Source of the DNA: Kosakonia oryziphila
GTDB lineage: Bacteria > Pseudomonadota > Gammaproteobacteria > Enterobacterales > Enterobacteriaceae
Direction of reading: 5' to 3'
Assembly (NCBI RefSeq): GCF_900094795.1
Contig: NZ_FMBC01000001.1
Span: forward strand, 62,001 to 126,000
Length of the DNA: 64,000 nucleotides
The notes below the pieces were generated by a model. That model ran no database searches and had not been told where the DNA came from. It saw only the letters and a list, made by a program, of their open reading frames with translations. Position numbers and translations under genes: made by a program. Positions 30,454 through 40,890 of the stretch are shown here, piece by piece; positions within the stretch are counted from its first letter, which is position 1; every line of letters starts with the position of its first letter.

Positions 30454-31071
30454 TTAATGCTTTTCACCAATTGGCAGAACGGTACGTTCAAACTGTTCGT
30501 TCAGCACTTCGCCCATCGCCAGGTAGATGGCGCTCGCGCCGCAAACCAGACCGATCCAACCCGCGACATGTACGATGCTTTCGTTATCAACCAGATGACC
30601 TACTGCCAGCAGGGCAAACAGTACGGTCAGGCTCAGAAAAACAAACTGCAGCGCACGCGCGCCTTTTAGCGTGCCGAAGAACATAAATAGGGTGAAGACG
30701 CCCCAAATCCCCAGATAAATGCCAAGGAAGTGGCCGTTTGTCGCATCTGCAAGGCCCATCTTCGGGAACAACAGAATCGCCACCAGTGTTAACCAGAAAG
30801 AACCGTAAGAGGTGAATGCAGTCAAACCAAAGGTGTTGCCCTTTTTATATTCAAGCAGGCCCGCGAGAATTTGTGCGATACCGCCATAGAAGATGCCCAT
30901 CGCCAGAATAATGCCATCCATTGGGAATAAACCAATATTGTGCAGGTTAAGCAGAATAGTGGTCATGCCGAAACCCATTAAGCCCAGCGGAGCCGGATTA
31001 GCCAACTTAGTGCTGCCCAAGTTCGAAAAGATGATACCCTCAGAATGTTTATTATTTTCTGTGTTAGCCAT
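30454..31071 (-). CDS. satP: Acetate/succinate:proton symporter SatP
   Basis: GPR1/FUN34/YaaH-family transporter with six membrane segments. The signature NPAPLGLMGFGMTT is at about residues 24-37, and GGIAQILAGLLEYKKGNTFG follows. The protein is 205 aa from the ATG at 31071, with TAGGAATAAAG upstream. This is 17 residues longer at the N-terminus than E. coli SatP (extra NNKHSEGIIFSNLGS). Oddly, its start codon shares the CATG at 31069-31072 with the start of a dead recombinase on the other strand, so its promoter must lie in recombinase-like sequence. Confidence 0.93.
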   Translation of the reverse strand: MANTENNKHSEGIIFSNLGSTKLANPAPLGLMGFGMTTILLNLHNIGLFPMDGIILAMGIFYGGIAQILAGLLEYKKGNTFGLTAFTSYGSFWLTLVAILLFPKMGLADATNGHFLGIYLGIWGVFTLFMFFGTLKGARALQFVFLSLTVLFALLAVGHLVDNESIVHVAGWIGLVCGASAIYLAMGEVLNEQFERTVLPIGEKH

Positions 31072-32024
31072 GAAAAACTTTATTCCTATATACGTTGGTC
31101 TACTGACAAACAGACAGGGAACACATCCCTGGTGCGTCAGACTGAAAAAGCGAAACAATACGCTGCAATTCATGGTTTGGAGTACGTCCAGATCCTTGAT
31201 GCGGGCGTCTCTGCGTTTCGCGGCAAGAATACCACACGAGGTGAATTTTATGGATTCATTAACGCTGTGAAAGCTGGGGTATTCCATCTGATTCGTGGCT
31301 GTATGTTGAGAACCTCGACCGCTTAACCAGACAGGATGTCATGACGGCCCTGAATCTGTTCACAAGCTTGTTAAAATTGGGTTTAACAATCGTTACTGGC
31401 ATGGATGGGAAAACCTATACAGAGGAGAGTGTTAGTAACAACGTTCACGATTTAATGATGTCATTGTTCTTGTTCAGCCGGGAAAATGAAGAGTCACTGA
31501 CTAAGCAGAAACGTGCCTTTGAAACCACATTGAAACTGATTGGGCGACATAAATCGGGCAACCTACGAACGCAGGCTCAACTCCTTTCTGGATTGATGCA
31601 ACAGGGCCAAATACTGAGGCGATAAAGCCCGCATCCAATCCACTTTAAAGCCGCGAAAGAGGCTGCCAGATTGTTGCTCTCGGGTTGGGGTAACTATCGG
31701 GTAGCGAATTACCTCAACGAAAATAGCGATATTTACCCGCCGTAGCCGGGTAAAAAGACACAAAACGAAAAGAAAGAAGTTCGTTGGACTGTACCGAATA
31801 TCAAAAAAATGCGGTTAAATCGGGCGCTGATGGGGGAAAGGTCTTAACATTGAACAATGTTACTCATCATCTGGAGAACTCTTTTCCCCCCGGAATGCAC
31901 GCCTGCTGAGTTTGCGAGGCTTCAGGATGTCGCCAGCAACAACAAAATGCCACAAGGCGATCTGAAAAAAGTGAGTACGCTAATTTCTGGCCTTAATGAT
32001 AGTGACTTTTTCGGGAAACAATAG
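31070..32024 (+). pseudogene. Decayed large serine recombinase / resolvase
   Basis: Fragments of one serine recombinase can be followed through several lesions. The catalytic N-terminus YSYIRWSTDKQTGNTSLVRQ runs in one frame from 31081, with a shift just after the presumed ATG at 31070. Near 31280 the frame shifts to IPSDSWLYVENLDRLTRQDV and continues through IVTGMDGKTYTEESV. Further shifts lie near 31558 (PFWIDATGP) and 31628 (HFKAAKEAARLLLSGWGNYRVANYL). Stop codons occur at 31743 and 31845. A C-terminal tail, PAEFARLQDVASNNK, ends at 32024. The usual downstream zinc-ribbon and coiled-coil part is shortened. It is non-functional and marks a former mobile element. Confidence 0.88.
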
Positions 32025-32127
32025 TCCGTTTCAGAATCGAAGAAGCAGCTTCGGCTGGAATACGTTAACGTTCATTAGTATGATCCCCCCACTTTGGAAG
32101 TGCATTTTTTTGAACAAAGGAGGGAGG

Positions 32128-32442
32128 ATGGGCATTACAGAAGACTCTTTGCTGCATTCGGGATTTACTCACAAAGAAATACGAATTTTAAAAAATAACA
32201 TCAAGAGTTTTGGTGGGGATCTTGATGAGGTAGTCCACGATCTAGCAAAAAGATTTAATGTGCTGATTGTTATATTGTTTTTTTTCTTGCTGTCAGTGGT
32301 CTTTTTGGCTATTTATTCCAGTGTCGGCAAGCTAATATCAGGAAGTATCGGCTTGTTAATAACTTCAATTATCTTAATCTTTATACAACCGCCAGTGATT
32401 TCATATAAATCTTGGCGGTTTTGTAGAGAAAACAAGGGTTAA
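32128..32442 (+). CDS. Small two-helix membrane protein of unknown function
   Basis: A protein of 104 aa starting at the ATG at 32128 after a very strong ribosome binding site (GGAGGGAGG). A soluble, charged N-terminal 43 residues (MGITEDSLLHSGFTHKEIRI) is followed by two hydrophobic helices (about residues 44-64, VLIVILFFFLLSVVFLAIY, and 68-88) and a short basic tail. I do not recognise the family. The DNA is AT-rich. Its stop codon overlaps the stop of the convergent DUF4225-like gene. A role as an immunity protein for that neighbour is conceivable but only inferred. Confidence 0.7.
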   Translation: MGITEDSLLHSGFTHKEIRILKNNIKSFGGDLDEVVHDLAKRFNVLIVILFFFLLSVVFLAIYSSVGKLISGSIGLLITSIILIFIQPPVISYKSWRFCRENKG

Positions 32443-33233
32443 TCTGTACTGATAAGATCGAAAATAACCTTAGCTTTGATTCCGTAACCCACGATTTTCA
32501 TAGTTAGCTTTGGTTTACTCATTGCTGTAACCTTTCGATAGTAATCTTTTGGAATATAACGAAAAAGTCTCCAGGTTTCTGCTTTCCTTGACAAGCCAAA
32601 AATAGTGTAAATACTTGCACTCAGGGAAATCGCTTTGTAAGCTGCAAGTCCAGCTTCAGGTTTGAAGCCCATAAAACTGGCAGTTTCCATTACACCATCA
32701 GCAAAGATACCTTCCGACTTTGATTGTTGACCATTAAGCAGTTTATCAACTTCTTTTGTTATGCCATTTGCACCATCAACAACAAGCATTGCTCCTGCCA
32801 ATACTCCTATTGGCGTTCCCGTCGAAATCATTATTGCCCCACCAATAGCCGTCATCCCTGATATAACAATATTTACAGCCGAAATCACATACCCGACTAT
32901 CTTGTTATTTTCCCTGACAAACTCGACCTTTGCATAAAGTTGTGCGGCTCTGGTTCTTAACAGGCGATCCTGTTCTTGCAGATTATCCGTTTCGGCACGC
33001 AGATTTTTAATGCATGCAATGCATTCTTCGTCTGTTTTGGCTCGCCGTGCTGCCGCGAACTCCTTTTCTACGACCTGCTTTATCTCCTCAACGAACTTGA
33101 TCCGTGTCAGGCCGTCATGCAGATGGAATGCTGACAGCAGATTTGCTGTTTCGACGAGTTTCCGGGCTTCCAGATTCACCATGGTATCTGACCATGTTCT
33201 GTTCCAGCCCCTGTTGAGCAGCGGGATATCCAT
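32439..33233 (-). CDS. DUF4225-like protein
   Basis: A protein of 264 aa from the ATG at 33233 (MDIPLLNRGWNRTW). The helical N-terminal 110 residues hold a pair of Cys (EECIACIKNL, residues 71 and 74). A hydrophobic glycine-rich hairpin follows (about 112-155, GYVISAVNIVISGMTAIGGAIMISTGTPIGVLAGAMLVV). The C-terminus is basic, with YIPKDYYRKV and KIVGYGIKAKVIFDL. I recognise it from memory as DUF4225-like; the function is not established to my knowledge. The two-helix hydrophobic hairpin would suit a membrane-active protein. The gene is AT-rich and lies in the island beside a dead recombinase. Confidence 0.75.
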   Translation of the reverse strand: MDIPLLNRGWNRTWSDTMVNLEARKLVETANLLSAFHLHDGLTRIKFVEEIKQVVEKEFAAARRAKTDEECIACIKNLRAETDNLQEQDRLLRTRAAQLYAKVEFVRENNKIVGYVISAVNIVISGMTAIGGAIMISTGTPIGVLAGAMLVVDGANGITKEVDKLLNGQQSKSEGIFADGVMETASFMGFKPEAGLAAYKAISLSASIYTIFGLSRKAETWRLFRYIPKDYYRKVTAMSKPKLTMKIVGYGIKAKVIFDLISTD

Positions 33234-33720
33234 AAAGACTTCTTTCCCAAATGTGTCTGGTCATTTTACGTGCAATATGGTCATGGGCAACATGAAATGC
33301 TTTCTCAGAGTCTGATTTTAGCGGAACGAACACATGGGCAAACTCTGGGATCCCACACGGTAATTTCCCTATTTGTCATCGTCGATGTGTCAAAGCTCTT
33401 GCTATACGGGCAGTGTTTAGACCGGGGGGCTGTCTCTGTGGATGATGTGTTAAATACTGGTGGAATGTAACGGCACAATGCATTCTCTCATAAGTTATTT
33501 ATCACAAAGGATACTTTACCAATAGGTTGTGATAAGCAATATTGTTTGTCTAAATAAAAATGGGCTTGCCCATAATTCCTCAAAATAAATCAATACGAAA
33601 AGGAATAAATGAAGCCCCCGCACCCTGTTGAACTGGCGGGGTGCGGCATCATAATTAGCGGTAATAGGCCTGTCTATGATCTGAACAGGTGTAAATTAAA
33701 AATTTTTTTATCGTTTGCCC

Positions 33721-33746
33721 CTTGATGAGCCGCTTAGCGACCCCAT
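33721..33746 (+). promoter_or_regulatory. dnaK P1, sigma-32-type promoter
   Basis: CTTGAT (33721-33726) and CCCCAT (33741-33746), separated by 14 bases, match the heat-shock sigma factor consensus CTTGAA-N13-15-CCCCAT. The surrounding bases are nearly the same as in E. coli dnaKp1. Confidence 0.9.
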
Positions 33747-33794
33747 CTTGTAGTCAACCGCAGTGTGTGGGCCTGAAAAAAAAGATACAGGGTG

Positions 33795-33819
33795 GTTGAA
33801 ACAGCACGTTTCGCCCTTA
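33795..33819 (+). promoter_or_regulatory. dnaK P2, second sigma-32-type promoter
   Basis: GTTGAAA (33795-33801) followed by CGCCCTTAT (33811-33819 region) resembles E. coli dnaKp2, which lies at the same distance from the gene. The match is weaker than P1. Confidence 0.7.
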
Positions 33820-33868
33820 TTACAGGTTCACAACCACATGATGACGAATTTTTAGTGGAGACGTTTAG

Positions 33869-35782
33869 ATGGGTAAAATTATTGGTATCGACCTTGGGAC
33901 AACCAACTCTTGTGTAGCCATTATGGATGGCAATCAGGCTCGTGTGCTGGAGAATGCTGAAGGCGATCGCACCACTCCTTCTATCATTGCTTACACACAG
34001 GATGGTGAAACTCTGGTAGGTCAGCCGGCTAAACGTCAGGCCGTGACGAACCCGCAAAACACCCTGTTTGCGATCAAACGCCTGATCGGCCGTCGCTTCC
34101 AGGATGAAGAAGTCCAGCGTGACGAAGCTATCATGCCGTACAAAATCATTGCTGCTGATAACGGCGATGCATGGCTTGATGTAAAAGGCACCAAAATGGC
34201 ACCGCCGCAGATCTCTGCCGAAGTGCTGAAAAAAATGAAGAAAACGGCTGAAGATTACCTGGGTGAGCCGGTAACTGAAGCGGTTATCACTGTACCTGCT
34301 TACTTTAACGATGCTCAGCGTCAGGCAACCAAAGATGCTGGCCGTATCGCAGGTCTTGAAGTGAAACGTATCATTAACGAACCGACAGCGGCAGCGCTGG
34401 CCTACGGTCTGGATAAAGAAACCGGTAACCGCACTATTGCGGTTTACGACCTGGGTGGCGGTACGTTTGATATCTCTATCATCGAAATCGATGAAGTTGA
34501 CGGCGAAAAAACCTTCGAAGTACTGGCTACCAATGGTGATACCCACCTGGGTGGTGAAGACTTTGACAGCCGCCTGATCAACTACCTGGTGGAAGAGTTC
34601 AAGAAAGAGCAGGGTATCGATCTGCGTAATGATCCGCTGGCGATGCAGCGTCTGAAAGAAGCGGCAGAAAAAGCGAAAATCGAACTCTCTTCCGCACAGC
34701 AGACCGACGTGAACCTGCCGTACATTACCGCAGATGCGACCGGTCCGAAACACATGAACATTAAAGTGACTCGCGCGAAACTGGAAAGCCTGGTGGAAGA
34801 TCTGGTTAACCGTTCTATCGAGCCGCTGAAAGTTGCACTACAGGATGCTGGCCTGTCCGTATCCGACATCAACGACGTGATCCTGGTCGGCGGCCAGACT
34901 CGTATGCCGATGGTGCAGAAAAAAGTGGCTGAGTTCTTCGGTAAAGAGCCGCGTAAAGACGTTAACCCGGATGAAGCCGTTGCTATCGGTGCTGCGGTTC
35001 AGGGCGGTGTTCTGACTGGTGAAGTTAAAGACGTTCTGCTGCTGGACGTTACCCCGCTGTCGCTGGGTATCGAAACCATGGGCGGCGTGATGACTGCGCT
35101 GATCAACAAAAACACCACCATCCCGACCAAGCACAGCCAGGTATTCTCTACTGCGGAAGATAACCAGTCCGCTGTAACCATCCATGTGCTGCAGGGTGAA
35201 CGTAAACGTGCGTCCGATAACAAATCTCTGGGTCAGTTCAACCTGGATGGTATCAATCCGGCGCCGCGCGGTATGCCGCAAATCGAAGTCACCTTTGATA
35301 TCGATGCTGACGGTATCCTGCACGTTTCCGCGAAAGACAAAAACAGCGGTAAAGAGCAGAAGATCACCATCAAGGCTTCTTCTGGTCTGAATGAAGAAGA
35401 AATCGCGAAAATGGTTCGTGAAGCAGAAGCGAATGCGGAATCTGACCGTAAGTTCGAAGAACTGGTGCAAACCCGTAACCAGGGCGACCATCTGCTGCAC
35501 AGCACGCGTAAGCAGGTTCAGGAAGCAGGCGATAAACTGCCGGCAGAAGACAAAACGGCTATCGAGTCTGCGCTGAGCGAGCTGGAAGTTGCGCTGAAAG
35601 GCGAAGACAAAGCTGAAATCGAAGCGAAAATGCAGGCACTGGCACAGGTTTCCCAGAAACTGCTGGAAATCGCACAACAGCAGCACGCACAGCAGCAAGC
35701 GGGCGCTGATACTTCCGCGAACAACGCGAAAGATGATGATGTTGTCGACGCCGAGTTCGAAGAAGTCAAAGACAAAAAATAA
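33869..35782 (+). CDS. dnaK: Hsp70 chaperone DnaK
   Basis: A protein of 637 aa. The actin-like ATPase domain starts with [14 protein letters not shown] and contains [15 protein letters not shown] and [17 protein letters not shown]. The linker is [13 protein letters not shown], followed by the beta-sandwich substrate domain, the helical lid and the C-terminal [15 protein letters not shown] that binds co-factors. It works with DnaJ and GrpE in folding and in control of sigma-32. TGGAG precedes the ATG. Expression should be driven by the two heat-shock promoters upstream. Confidence 0.99.
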   Translation: MGKIIGIDLGTTNSCVAIMDGNQARVLENAEGDRTTPSIIAYTQDGETLVGQPAKRQAVTNPQNTLFAIKRLIGRRFQDEEVQRDEAIMPYKIIAADNGDAWLDVKGTKMAPPQISAEVLKKMKKTAEDYLGEPVTEAVITVPAYFNDAQRQATKDAGRIAGLEVKRIINEPTAAALAYGLDKETGNRTIAVYDLGGGTFDISIIEIDEVDGEKTFEVLATNGDTHLGGEDFDSRLINYLVEEFKKEQGIDLRNDPLAMQRLKEAAEKAKIELSSAQQTDVNLPYITADATGPKHMNIKVTRAKLESLVEDLVNRSIEPLKVALQDAGLSVSDINDVILVGGQTRMPMVQKKVAEFFGKEPRKDVNPDEAVAIGAAVQGGVLTGEVKDVLLLDVTPLSLGIETMGGVMTALINKNTTIPTKHSQVFSTAEDNQSAVTIHVLQGERKRASDNKSLGQFNLDGINPAPRGMPQIEVTFDIDADGILHVSAKDKNSGKEQKITIKASSGLNEEEIAKMVREAEANAESDRKFEELVQTRNQGDHLLHSTRKQVQEAGDKLPAEDKTAIESALSELEVALKGEDKAEIEAKMQALAQVSQKLLEIAQQQHAQQQAGADTSANNAKDDDVVDAEFEEVKDKK

Positions 35783-35807
35783 TCGCCCTGATGCAGGGTA
35801 GATAACC

Positions 35808-35842
35808 AGCACGGGCGTCGGAGTTTTCTCCACGCCCGTGCT
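35808..35842 (+). ncRNA. Long hairpin in the dnaK-dnaJ spacer (tpke11 position)
   Basis: AGCACGGGCGT (35808-35818) pairs perfectly with ACGCCCGTGCT (35832-35842), with an inner GGAG/CTCC extension around TTTT and one bulged C. E. coli has the reported small RNA tpke11 in this spacer. Here the element may be such an RNA, an mRNA processing or stabilising structure, or a weak terminator that lowers dnaJ relative to dnaK. The type is inferred from position only. Confidence 0.45.
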
Positions 35843-35867
35843 CGTATGTTAAGGGGCAGATAAACCG

Positions 35868-37013
35868 ATGGCGAAGCAAGATTATTACGAGATTTTAGGC
35901 GTTCCGAAAACAGCGGAAGAGCGTGAAATCAAAAAGGCGTACAAACGCCTGGCCATGAAATATCACCCGGATCGTAACCAGGGCGATAAAGAGGCCGAAG
36001 CCAAATTTAAAGAGATAAAAGAAGCCTACGAAGTCCTGACTGATGCCCAGAAACGTGCGGCTTATGATCAGTATGGTCATGCAGCATTTGAGCAGGGCGG
36101 AATGGGCGGCGGTGGATTCGGCGGCGGCGGCTTTGGCGGTGGCGCTGACTTCAGTGACATTTTCGGTGATGTGTTCGGCGATATCTTCGGCGGTGGTCGT
36201 GGTCGCCAGCGCGCGGCACGTGGCGCTGACCTGCGCTATAACATGGATCTGACGCTGGAAGAAGCGGTACGCGGCGTGACCAAAGAGATCCGCATTCCAA
36301 CGCTGGAAGAGTGCGACGTTTGCCATGGCAGTGGCGCTAAACCCGGCACTCAGCCGCAAACCTGCCCGACCTGTCACGGTTCCGGCCAGGTGCAGATGCG
36401 CCAGGGGTTCTTCGCCGTACAGCAGACCTGTCCGCACTGTCAGGGCCGCGGTACGCTGATTAAAGATCCGTGCAACAAATGTCACGGTCATGGCCGCGTG
36501 GAGAAATCTAAAACCCTGTCCGTAAAAATCCCGGCAGGCGTGGATACCGGCGATCGCATCCGCCTGAGCGGCGAAGGCGAAGCGGGTGAGCATGGTGCAC
36601 CGGCAGGCGATCTGTACGTTCAGGTGCAGGTGAAACAGCACCCTATCTTTGAGCGTGAAGGCAATAACTTGTACTGCGAAGTGCCGATCAACTTTGCCAT
36701 GGCGGCGCTGGGCGGTGAAATCGAAGTACCGACGCTGGATGGTCGTGTGAAGCTGAAAGTACCCAGCGAAACCCAGACCGGCAAACTGTTCCGCATGCGC
36801 AGCAAGGGCGTGAAATCCGTCCGTGGCGGCGCGCAGGGCGATCTGTTGTGCCGAGTCGTTGTTGAGACACCGGTTGGTCTGAACGAAAAGCAGAAGCAAC
36901 TACTGAAAGATCTGCAGGACAGCTTTGGCGGGCCGACGGGCGAGCACAACAGCCCGCGCTCCAAGAGCTTCTTCGACGGCGTGAAAAAATTTTTCGACGA
37001 TTTGACGCGCTAA
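35868..37013 (+). CDS. dnaJ: Hsp40 co-chaperone DnaJ
   Basis: A protein of 381 aa. The J domain (residues 1-70) has His33-Pro34-Asp35, which stimulates DnaK ATPase. A Gly/Phe-rich linker (about 76-108) follows. The zinc domain has four CxxCxGxG repeats ([32 protein letters not shown]). C-terminal substrate and dimerisation domains end in [12 protein letters not shown]. It is five residues longer than E. coli DnaJ, within normal variation. Co-transcribed with dnaK. Confidence 0.98.
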   Translation: MAKQDYYEILGVPKTAEEREIKKAYKRLAMKYHPDRNQGDKEAEAKFKEIKEAYEVLTDAQKRAAYDQYGHAAFEQGGMGGGGFGGGGFGGGADFSDIFGDVFGDIFGGGRGRQRAARGADLRYNMDLTLEEAVRGVTKEIRIPTLEECDVCHGSGAKPGTQPQTCPTCHGSGQVQMRQGFFAVQQTCPHCQGRGTLIKDPCNKCHGHGRVEKSKTLSVKIPAGVDTGDRIRLSGEGEAGEHGAPAGDLYVQVQVKQHPIFEREGNNLYCEVPINFAMAALGGEIEVPTLDGRVKLKVPSETQTGKLFRMRSKGVKSVRGGAQGDLLCRVVVETPVGLNEKQKQLLKDLQDSFGGPTGEHNSPRSKSFFDGVKKFFDDLTR

Positions 37014-37036
37014 GTCTTCCGCATCGCGTATATCAG

Positions 37037-37062
37037 GCCCGGCTTTATGCCGGGCTTTTTTT
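37037..37062 (+). terminator. Terminator of the dnaKJ operon
   Basis: GCCCGGC (37037-37043) pairs with GCCGGGC (37049-37055) around TTTAT and is followed by a run of seven T: a textbook rho-independent terminator. Confidence 0.93.
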
Positions 37063-37179
37063 ATCGTTTTTGGCACTATTCGGAAAAAGAGAATATAAAC
37101 CCAATTATAATCTGTTTTTATCGAGGATTCGCGGGGGGTAAGATAGCCCGCACAACGGAAGAGTGAACGAGAGAATAAC

Positions 37180-38343
37180 ATGAAGCTTTTACAGCGTTTC
37201 TTTAGCAGCGATGCCGCTGGGGGCATCGTACTTATCATTGCGGCAGCGCTCGCAATGCTGTGTGCCAATCTTGGAGTCACGCAGGATCTTTACCACAATT
37301 TCCTGTCGACGCCCGTCGAATTCAAGTTCGGTTCACTGGAAATCAATAAAAACATGCTGCTATGGATCAACGATGCGTTGATGGCCGTATTTTTCCTGAT
37401 GATTGGCCTGGAAGTGAAATATGAACTGGTACAGGGCGCACTTGCCAGCCGCCATCAGGCCGTATTTCCAGTGATTGCTGCCCTTGGTGGTATGGTTGCG
37501 CCAGCGCTGATCTTCCTGCTGTTCAATTTCCATAATCCACTGGCGCGACACGGTTGGGCTATTCCAACCGCGACGGATATTGCCTTTGCTCTCGGTGTCC
37601 TTGCTTTGCTGGGCAATCGCGTGCCTGTGGTGCTAAAAGTGTTCCTGATGGCGCTGGCGATCATTGACGATCTGGGTGCGATTATCATTATTGCCTTGTT
37701 CTACACCAGCGGTCTCTCAACCACTGCGCTGGGGGTGGCGGCGGCATCCATTACCGTACTGGCGATACTGAATGCCTGTAATGTTCGGCGCATCGGCATT
37801 TATATGCTGGTTGGGATAGTGTTGTGGACGGCAGTGCTAAAATCCGGTGTCCACGCGACGCTCGCTGGAGTGGTTGTCGGTTTCTTTGTTCCGCTGCGTG
37901 AGCAGAACGGTGTTTCTCCGGCTCGCCAACTGGTTGATGCGATTCATCCGTGGGTTGCATGGCTGATTCTGCCATTATTTGCTTTTGCGAATGCTGGCGT
38001 ATCGCTGAGCGGGATGTCTATATCCGGGCTGGGCGATGTGCTGCCGTTAGGCATTATTGCCGGGCTGGTTCTTGGTAAGCCGCTGGGTATCACAATCTTC
38101 TGCTGGCTGGCGTTACGTTTAAAGCTGGCGAAGTTACCGCAGGGCGCTGCATTTAAACAGATTATGTCGGTAGGCGTGTTGTGCGGCATTGGCTTTACTA
38201 TGTCGATTTTTATCGCCTCGCTGGCCTTTGGCGATGCCCATGAGGAGATGATTGCCTGGAGTAAATTGGGGATCCTCACCGGCTCGATTATCTCGGCAGT
38301 GGCGGGATATTGCTTGCTGCGTACTCGTATCGTTCGCGCTTAG
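37180..38343 (+). CDS. nhaA: Na+/H+ antiporter NhaA
   Basis: Inner-membrane electrogenic antiporter (2 H+ per Na+) with 12 helices, 387 aa. The ion-binding aspartates are Asp163 and Asp164 in [33 protein letters not shown] and the interrupted helix XI ([17 protein letters not shown]) are conserved. It is followed 21 bases later by its activator nhaR, so the two form an operon induced by Na+ in the known system. Confidence 0.97.
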   Translation: MKLLQRFFSSDAAGGIVLIIAAALAMLCANLGVTQDLYHNFLSTPVEFKFGSLEINKNMLLWINDALMAVFFLMIGLEVKYELVQGALASRHQAVFPVIAALGGMVAPALIFLLFNFHNPLARHGWAIPTATDIAFALGVLALLGNRVPVVLKVFLMALAIIDDLGAIIIIALFYTSGLSTTALGVAAASITVLAILNACNVRRIGIYMLVGIVLWTAVLKSGVHATLAGVVVGFFVPLREQNGVSPARQLVDAIHPWVAWLILPLFAFANAGVSLSGMSISGLGDVLPLGIIAGLVLGKPLGITIFCWLALRLKLAKLPQGAAFKQIMSVGVLCGIGFTMSIFIASLAFGDAHEEMIAWSKLGILTGSIISAVAGYCLLRTRIVRA

Positions 38344-38364
38344 CGACAGAAGTTAGTAGAGGCT

Positions 38365-39264
38365 ATGTCGTATATCAATTACAACCACTTGTATTACTTC
38401 TGGCACGTCTACCGTGAAGGCTCCGTCGTTGGTGCGGCGGAGTCGCTCTTTCTCACTCCGCAGACCATCACCGGGCAAATAAAATCCCTCGAGGAGCAAC
38501 TACAAGGCAAGCTCTTCAAACGTAAGGGCCGGGGGCTGGAACCGACAGAACTGGGCGAACTGGTATTTCGTTACGCGGATAAAATGTTCACGCTCAGTCA
38601 GGAGATGCTCGACATTATCAACTATCGCAAAGAGTCCAGCCTGTTATTTGATGTCGGCGTGGCGGATGCGCTCTCCAAGCGGCTGGTCAGTAATATCCTC
38701 AGCGTGGCGGTAAGTGAGGGCGAGCCGATCCATTTGCGCTGTTTTGAATCGACGCATGAACTCCTGCTGGAGCAGCTAAGCCAGCATAAGCTCGACATGA
38801 TTATCTCTGACTGCCCAATCGATTCCACGCAGCAAGAGGGGCTTTTTTCGGTGAAAATTGGCGAATGCAGCGTCAGTTTCTGGAGCAGTAATCCACTGCC
38901 GCAAACGCCTTTTCCGTTTTGTCTGCAGGAGCGGCGCTTATTGATTCCAGGGCGACGTTCAATGCTTGGGCGCAAGCTGTTGAACTGGTTTAATGCGCAA
39001 GATTTGCAGGTGGAGATTCTCGGGGAGTTTGATGATGCCGCGCTGATGAAGGCGTTTGGTGCCGTGCACAATGCTATTTTTGTTGCCCCGACGCGCTATG
39101 CTCACGATCTTTTTGCCGATGAAAGCATGACTGAAATTGGCCGGGTGGATAATGTGATGGAGGAGTATCATGCAATTTTTGCTGAGAGGATGATTCAGCA
39201 TCCTGCCGTGCAGCGCATTTGCAATCAGGATTACTCGGCGCTTTTCGGCCTGCCGCAAAAATAA
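38365..39264 (+). CDS. nhaR: LysR-type activator NhaR
   Basis: A protein of 299 aa. The N-terminal winged helix (about residues 5-64, [24 protein letters not shown]...[13 protein letters not shown]) is typical of LysR regulators. The C-terminal effector domain senses Na+ in E. coli and activates nhaA and osmC. A terminator follows directly, shared with convergent rpsT. Confidence 0.96.
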   Translation: MSYINYNHLYYFWHVYREGSVVGAAESLFLTPQTITGQIKSLEEQLQGKLFKRKGRGLEPTELGELVFRYADKMFTLSQEMLDIINYRKESSLLFDVGVADALSKRLVSNILSVAVSEGEPIHLRCFESTHELLLEQLSQHKLDMIISDCPIDSTQQEGLFSVKIGECSVSFWSSNPLPQTPFPFCLQERRLLIPGRRSMLGRKLLNWFNAQDLQVEILGEFDDAALMKAFGAVHNAIFVAPTRYAHDLFADESMTEIGRVDNVMEEYHAIFAERMIQHPAVQRICNQDYSALFGLPQK

Positions 39265-39265
39265 A

Positions 39266-39289
39266 AAACCCGCCGAAGCGGGTTTTTTT
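39266..39289. terminator. Bidirectional terminator between nhaR and rpsT
   Basis: AAAACCCGC pairs with GCGGGTTTT around CGAA, with A-run and T-run on the two sides, so it serves nhaR and the convergent rpsT. Confidence 0.92.
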
Positions 39290-39312
39290 CACAAAGCCAG
39301 GAAACGCAGCGA

Positions 39313-39903
<591 letters not shown>

Positions 39904-40845
39904 ATGAAGCTGATACGCGGCATACATAACCTCAGCCAGGCCCCCCACGGGTGTGTGCTGACGATTGGTAATTTCGATGGCGTGCATCGTGGCCATCAGG
40001 CGCTTTTACAAGGGCTTGGCGCGGAAGGCCGGGCGCGTAGTTTGCCGGTGGTGGTGATGATTTTTGAACCGCAACCGCTGGAATTGTTCGCCGGGCAGAA
40101 AGCCCCTGCACGCCTTACCAGACTGCGTGAAAAGCTGCGCTGGTTGGCAGGTTGCGGCGTGGATTACGTGCTGTGTGTTCGTTTTGACCGCCGTTTTGCG
40201 GCGCTCACCGCACAAACCTTTGTCAGCGAACTGCTGGTTGACCGTCTTGGTGTGAAATTTCTCGCAGTGGGGGACGATTTCCGTTTTGGCGCTGGTCGTC
40301 AGGGGGATTTCTTGTTATTACAGAAGGCCGGTCAGAAATATGGCTTTGACGTCACCAGTACGCAAACTTTCTTTGATGGCAATGTTCGTGTGAGCAGTAC
40401 GGCGGTGCGTCAGGCATTGGCTGACGACAATCTTGAGCTGGCTGAACAATTGCTTGGCCATCCGTTTAGCATCTCCGGGCGCGTCGTGCACGGTGATGAA
40501 CTGGGGCGCACCATTGGTTTCCCGACGGCAAATTTACCGCTGCGCCGTCAGGTCTCTCCGGTAAAAGGGGTATATGCGGTGGAAGTGGCTGGACTGGGCG
40601 ATACGCTTTACCCGGGCGTTGCCAATATCGGCACCCGCCCGACGGTTGCAGGTGTGCGCCAGCAGCTGGAAGTGCATCTGTTGGATGTTGTAATGGACCT
40701 CTACGGGCGCCATATAGATGTAGTGTTGCGTAAAAAATTACGCAATGAACAGCGATTTGCCTCGCTCGATGAGCTGAAAGCGCAAATCGCCCGCGATGAG
40801 GTAGCGGCCCGCGAGTTTTTTGGGCTATCTAAACCGGCTTCTTAA
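39904..40845 (+). CDS. ribF: Bifunctional riboflavin kinase / FAD synthetase
   Basis: A protein of 313 aa. The N-terminal nucleotidyltransferase domain has TIGNFDGVHRGHQ and SSTAVRQAL (FMN to FAD). The C-terminal flavokinase domain (about residue 185 on) has GRTIGFPTANL and GVYAVEV. First gene of the ribF-ileS-lspA-fkpB-ispH cluster. Confidence 0.97.
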   Translation: MKLIRGIHNLSQAPHGCVLTIGNFDGVHRGHQALLQGLGAEGRARSLPVVVMIFEPQPLELFAGQKAPARLTRLREKLRWLAGCGVDYVLCVRFDRRFAALTAQTFVSELLVDRLGVKFLAVGDDFRFGAGRQGDFLLLQKAGQKYGFDVTSTQTFFDGNVRVSSTAVRQALADDNLELAEQLLGHPFSISGRVVHGDELGRTIGFPTANLPLRRQVSPVKGVYAVEVAGLGDTLYPGVANIGTRPTVAGVRQQLEVHLLDVVMDLYGRHIDVVLRKKLRNEQRFASLDELKAQIARDEVAAREFFGLSKPAS

Positions 40846-40890
40846 GGCCTGGTGGTATTAATCAAACCGAAATACGGAACCGAGAATCTG

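Larger units (their letters stand above)
33234..33868. other. 635-bp stretch between the DUF4225-like gene and dnaK
   Basis: The left part (to about 33480) is AT-rich island DNA. On the minus strand an open frame (about 33381 down into the DUF4225 gene) reads KLPCGIPEFAHVFVPLKSD and looks like the tail of a lost gene, with no start of its own. From 33618 to 33646 there is a GC-rich hairpin (CCGCACCC with GGGTGCGG). The right end, from 33721, holds the two dnaK heat-shock promoters listed separately. Confidence 0.6.

Noticed and set aside
31996..32127. In-frame extension of the small membrane protein upstream of 32128
   Set aside because: The longer reading starts in recombinase remnant sequence; the ATG at 32128 directly follows a near-perfect ribosome binding site.
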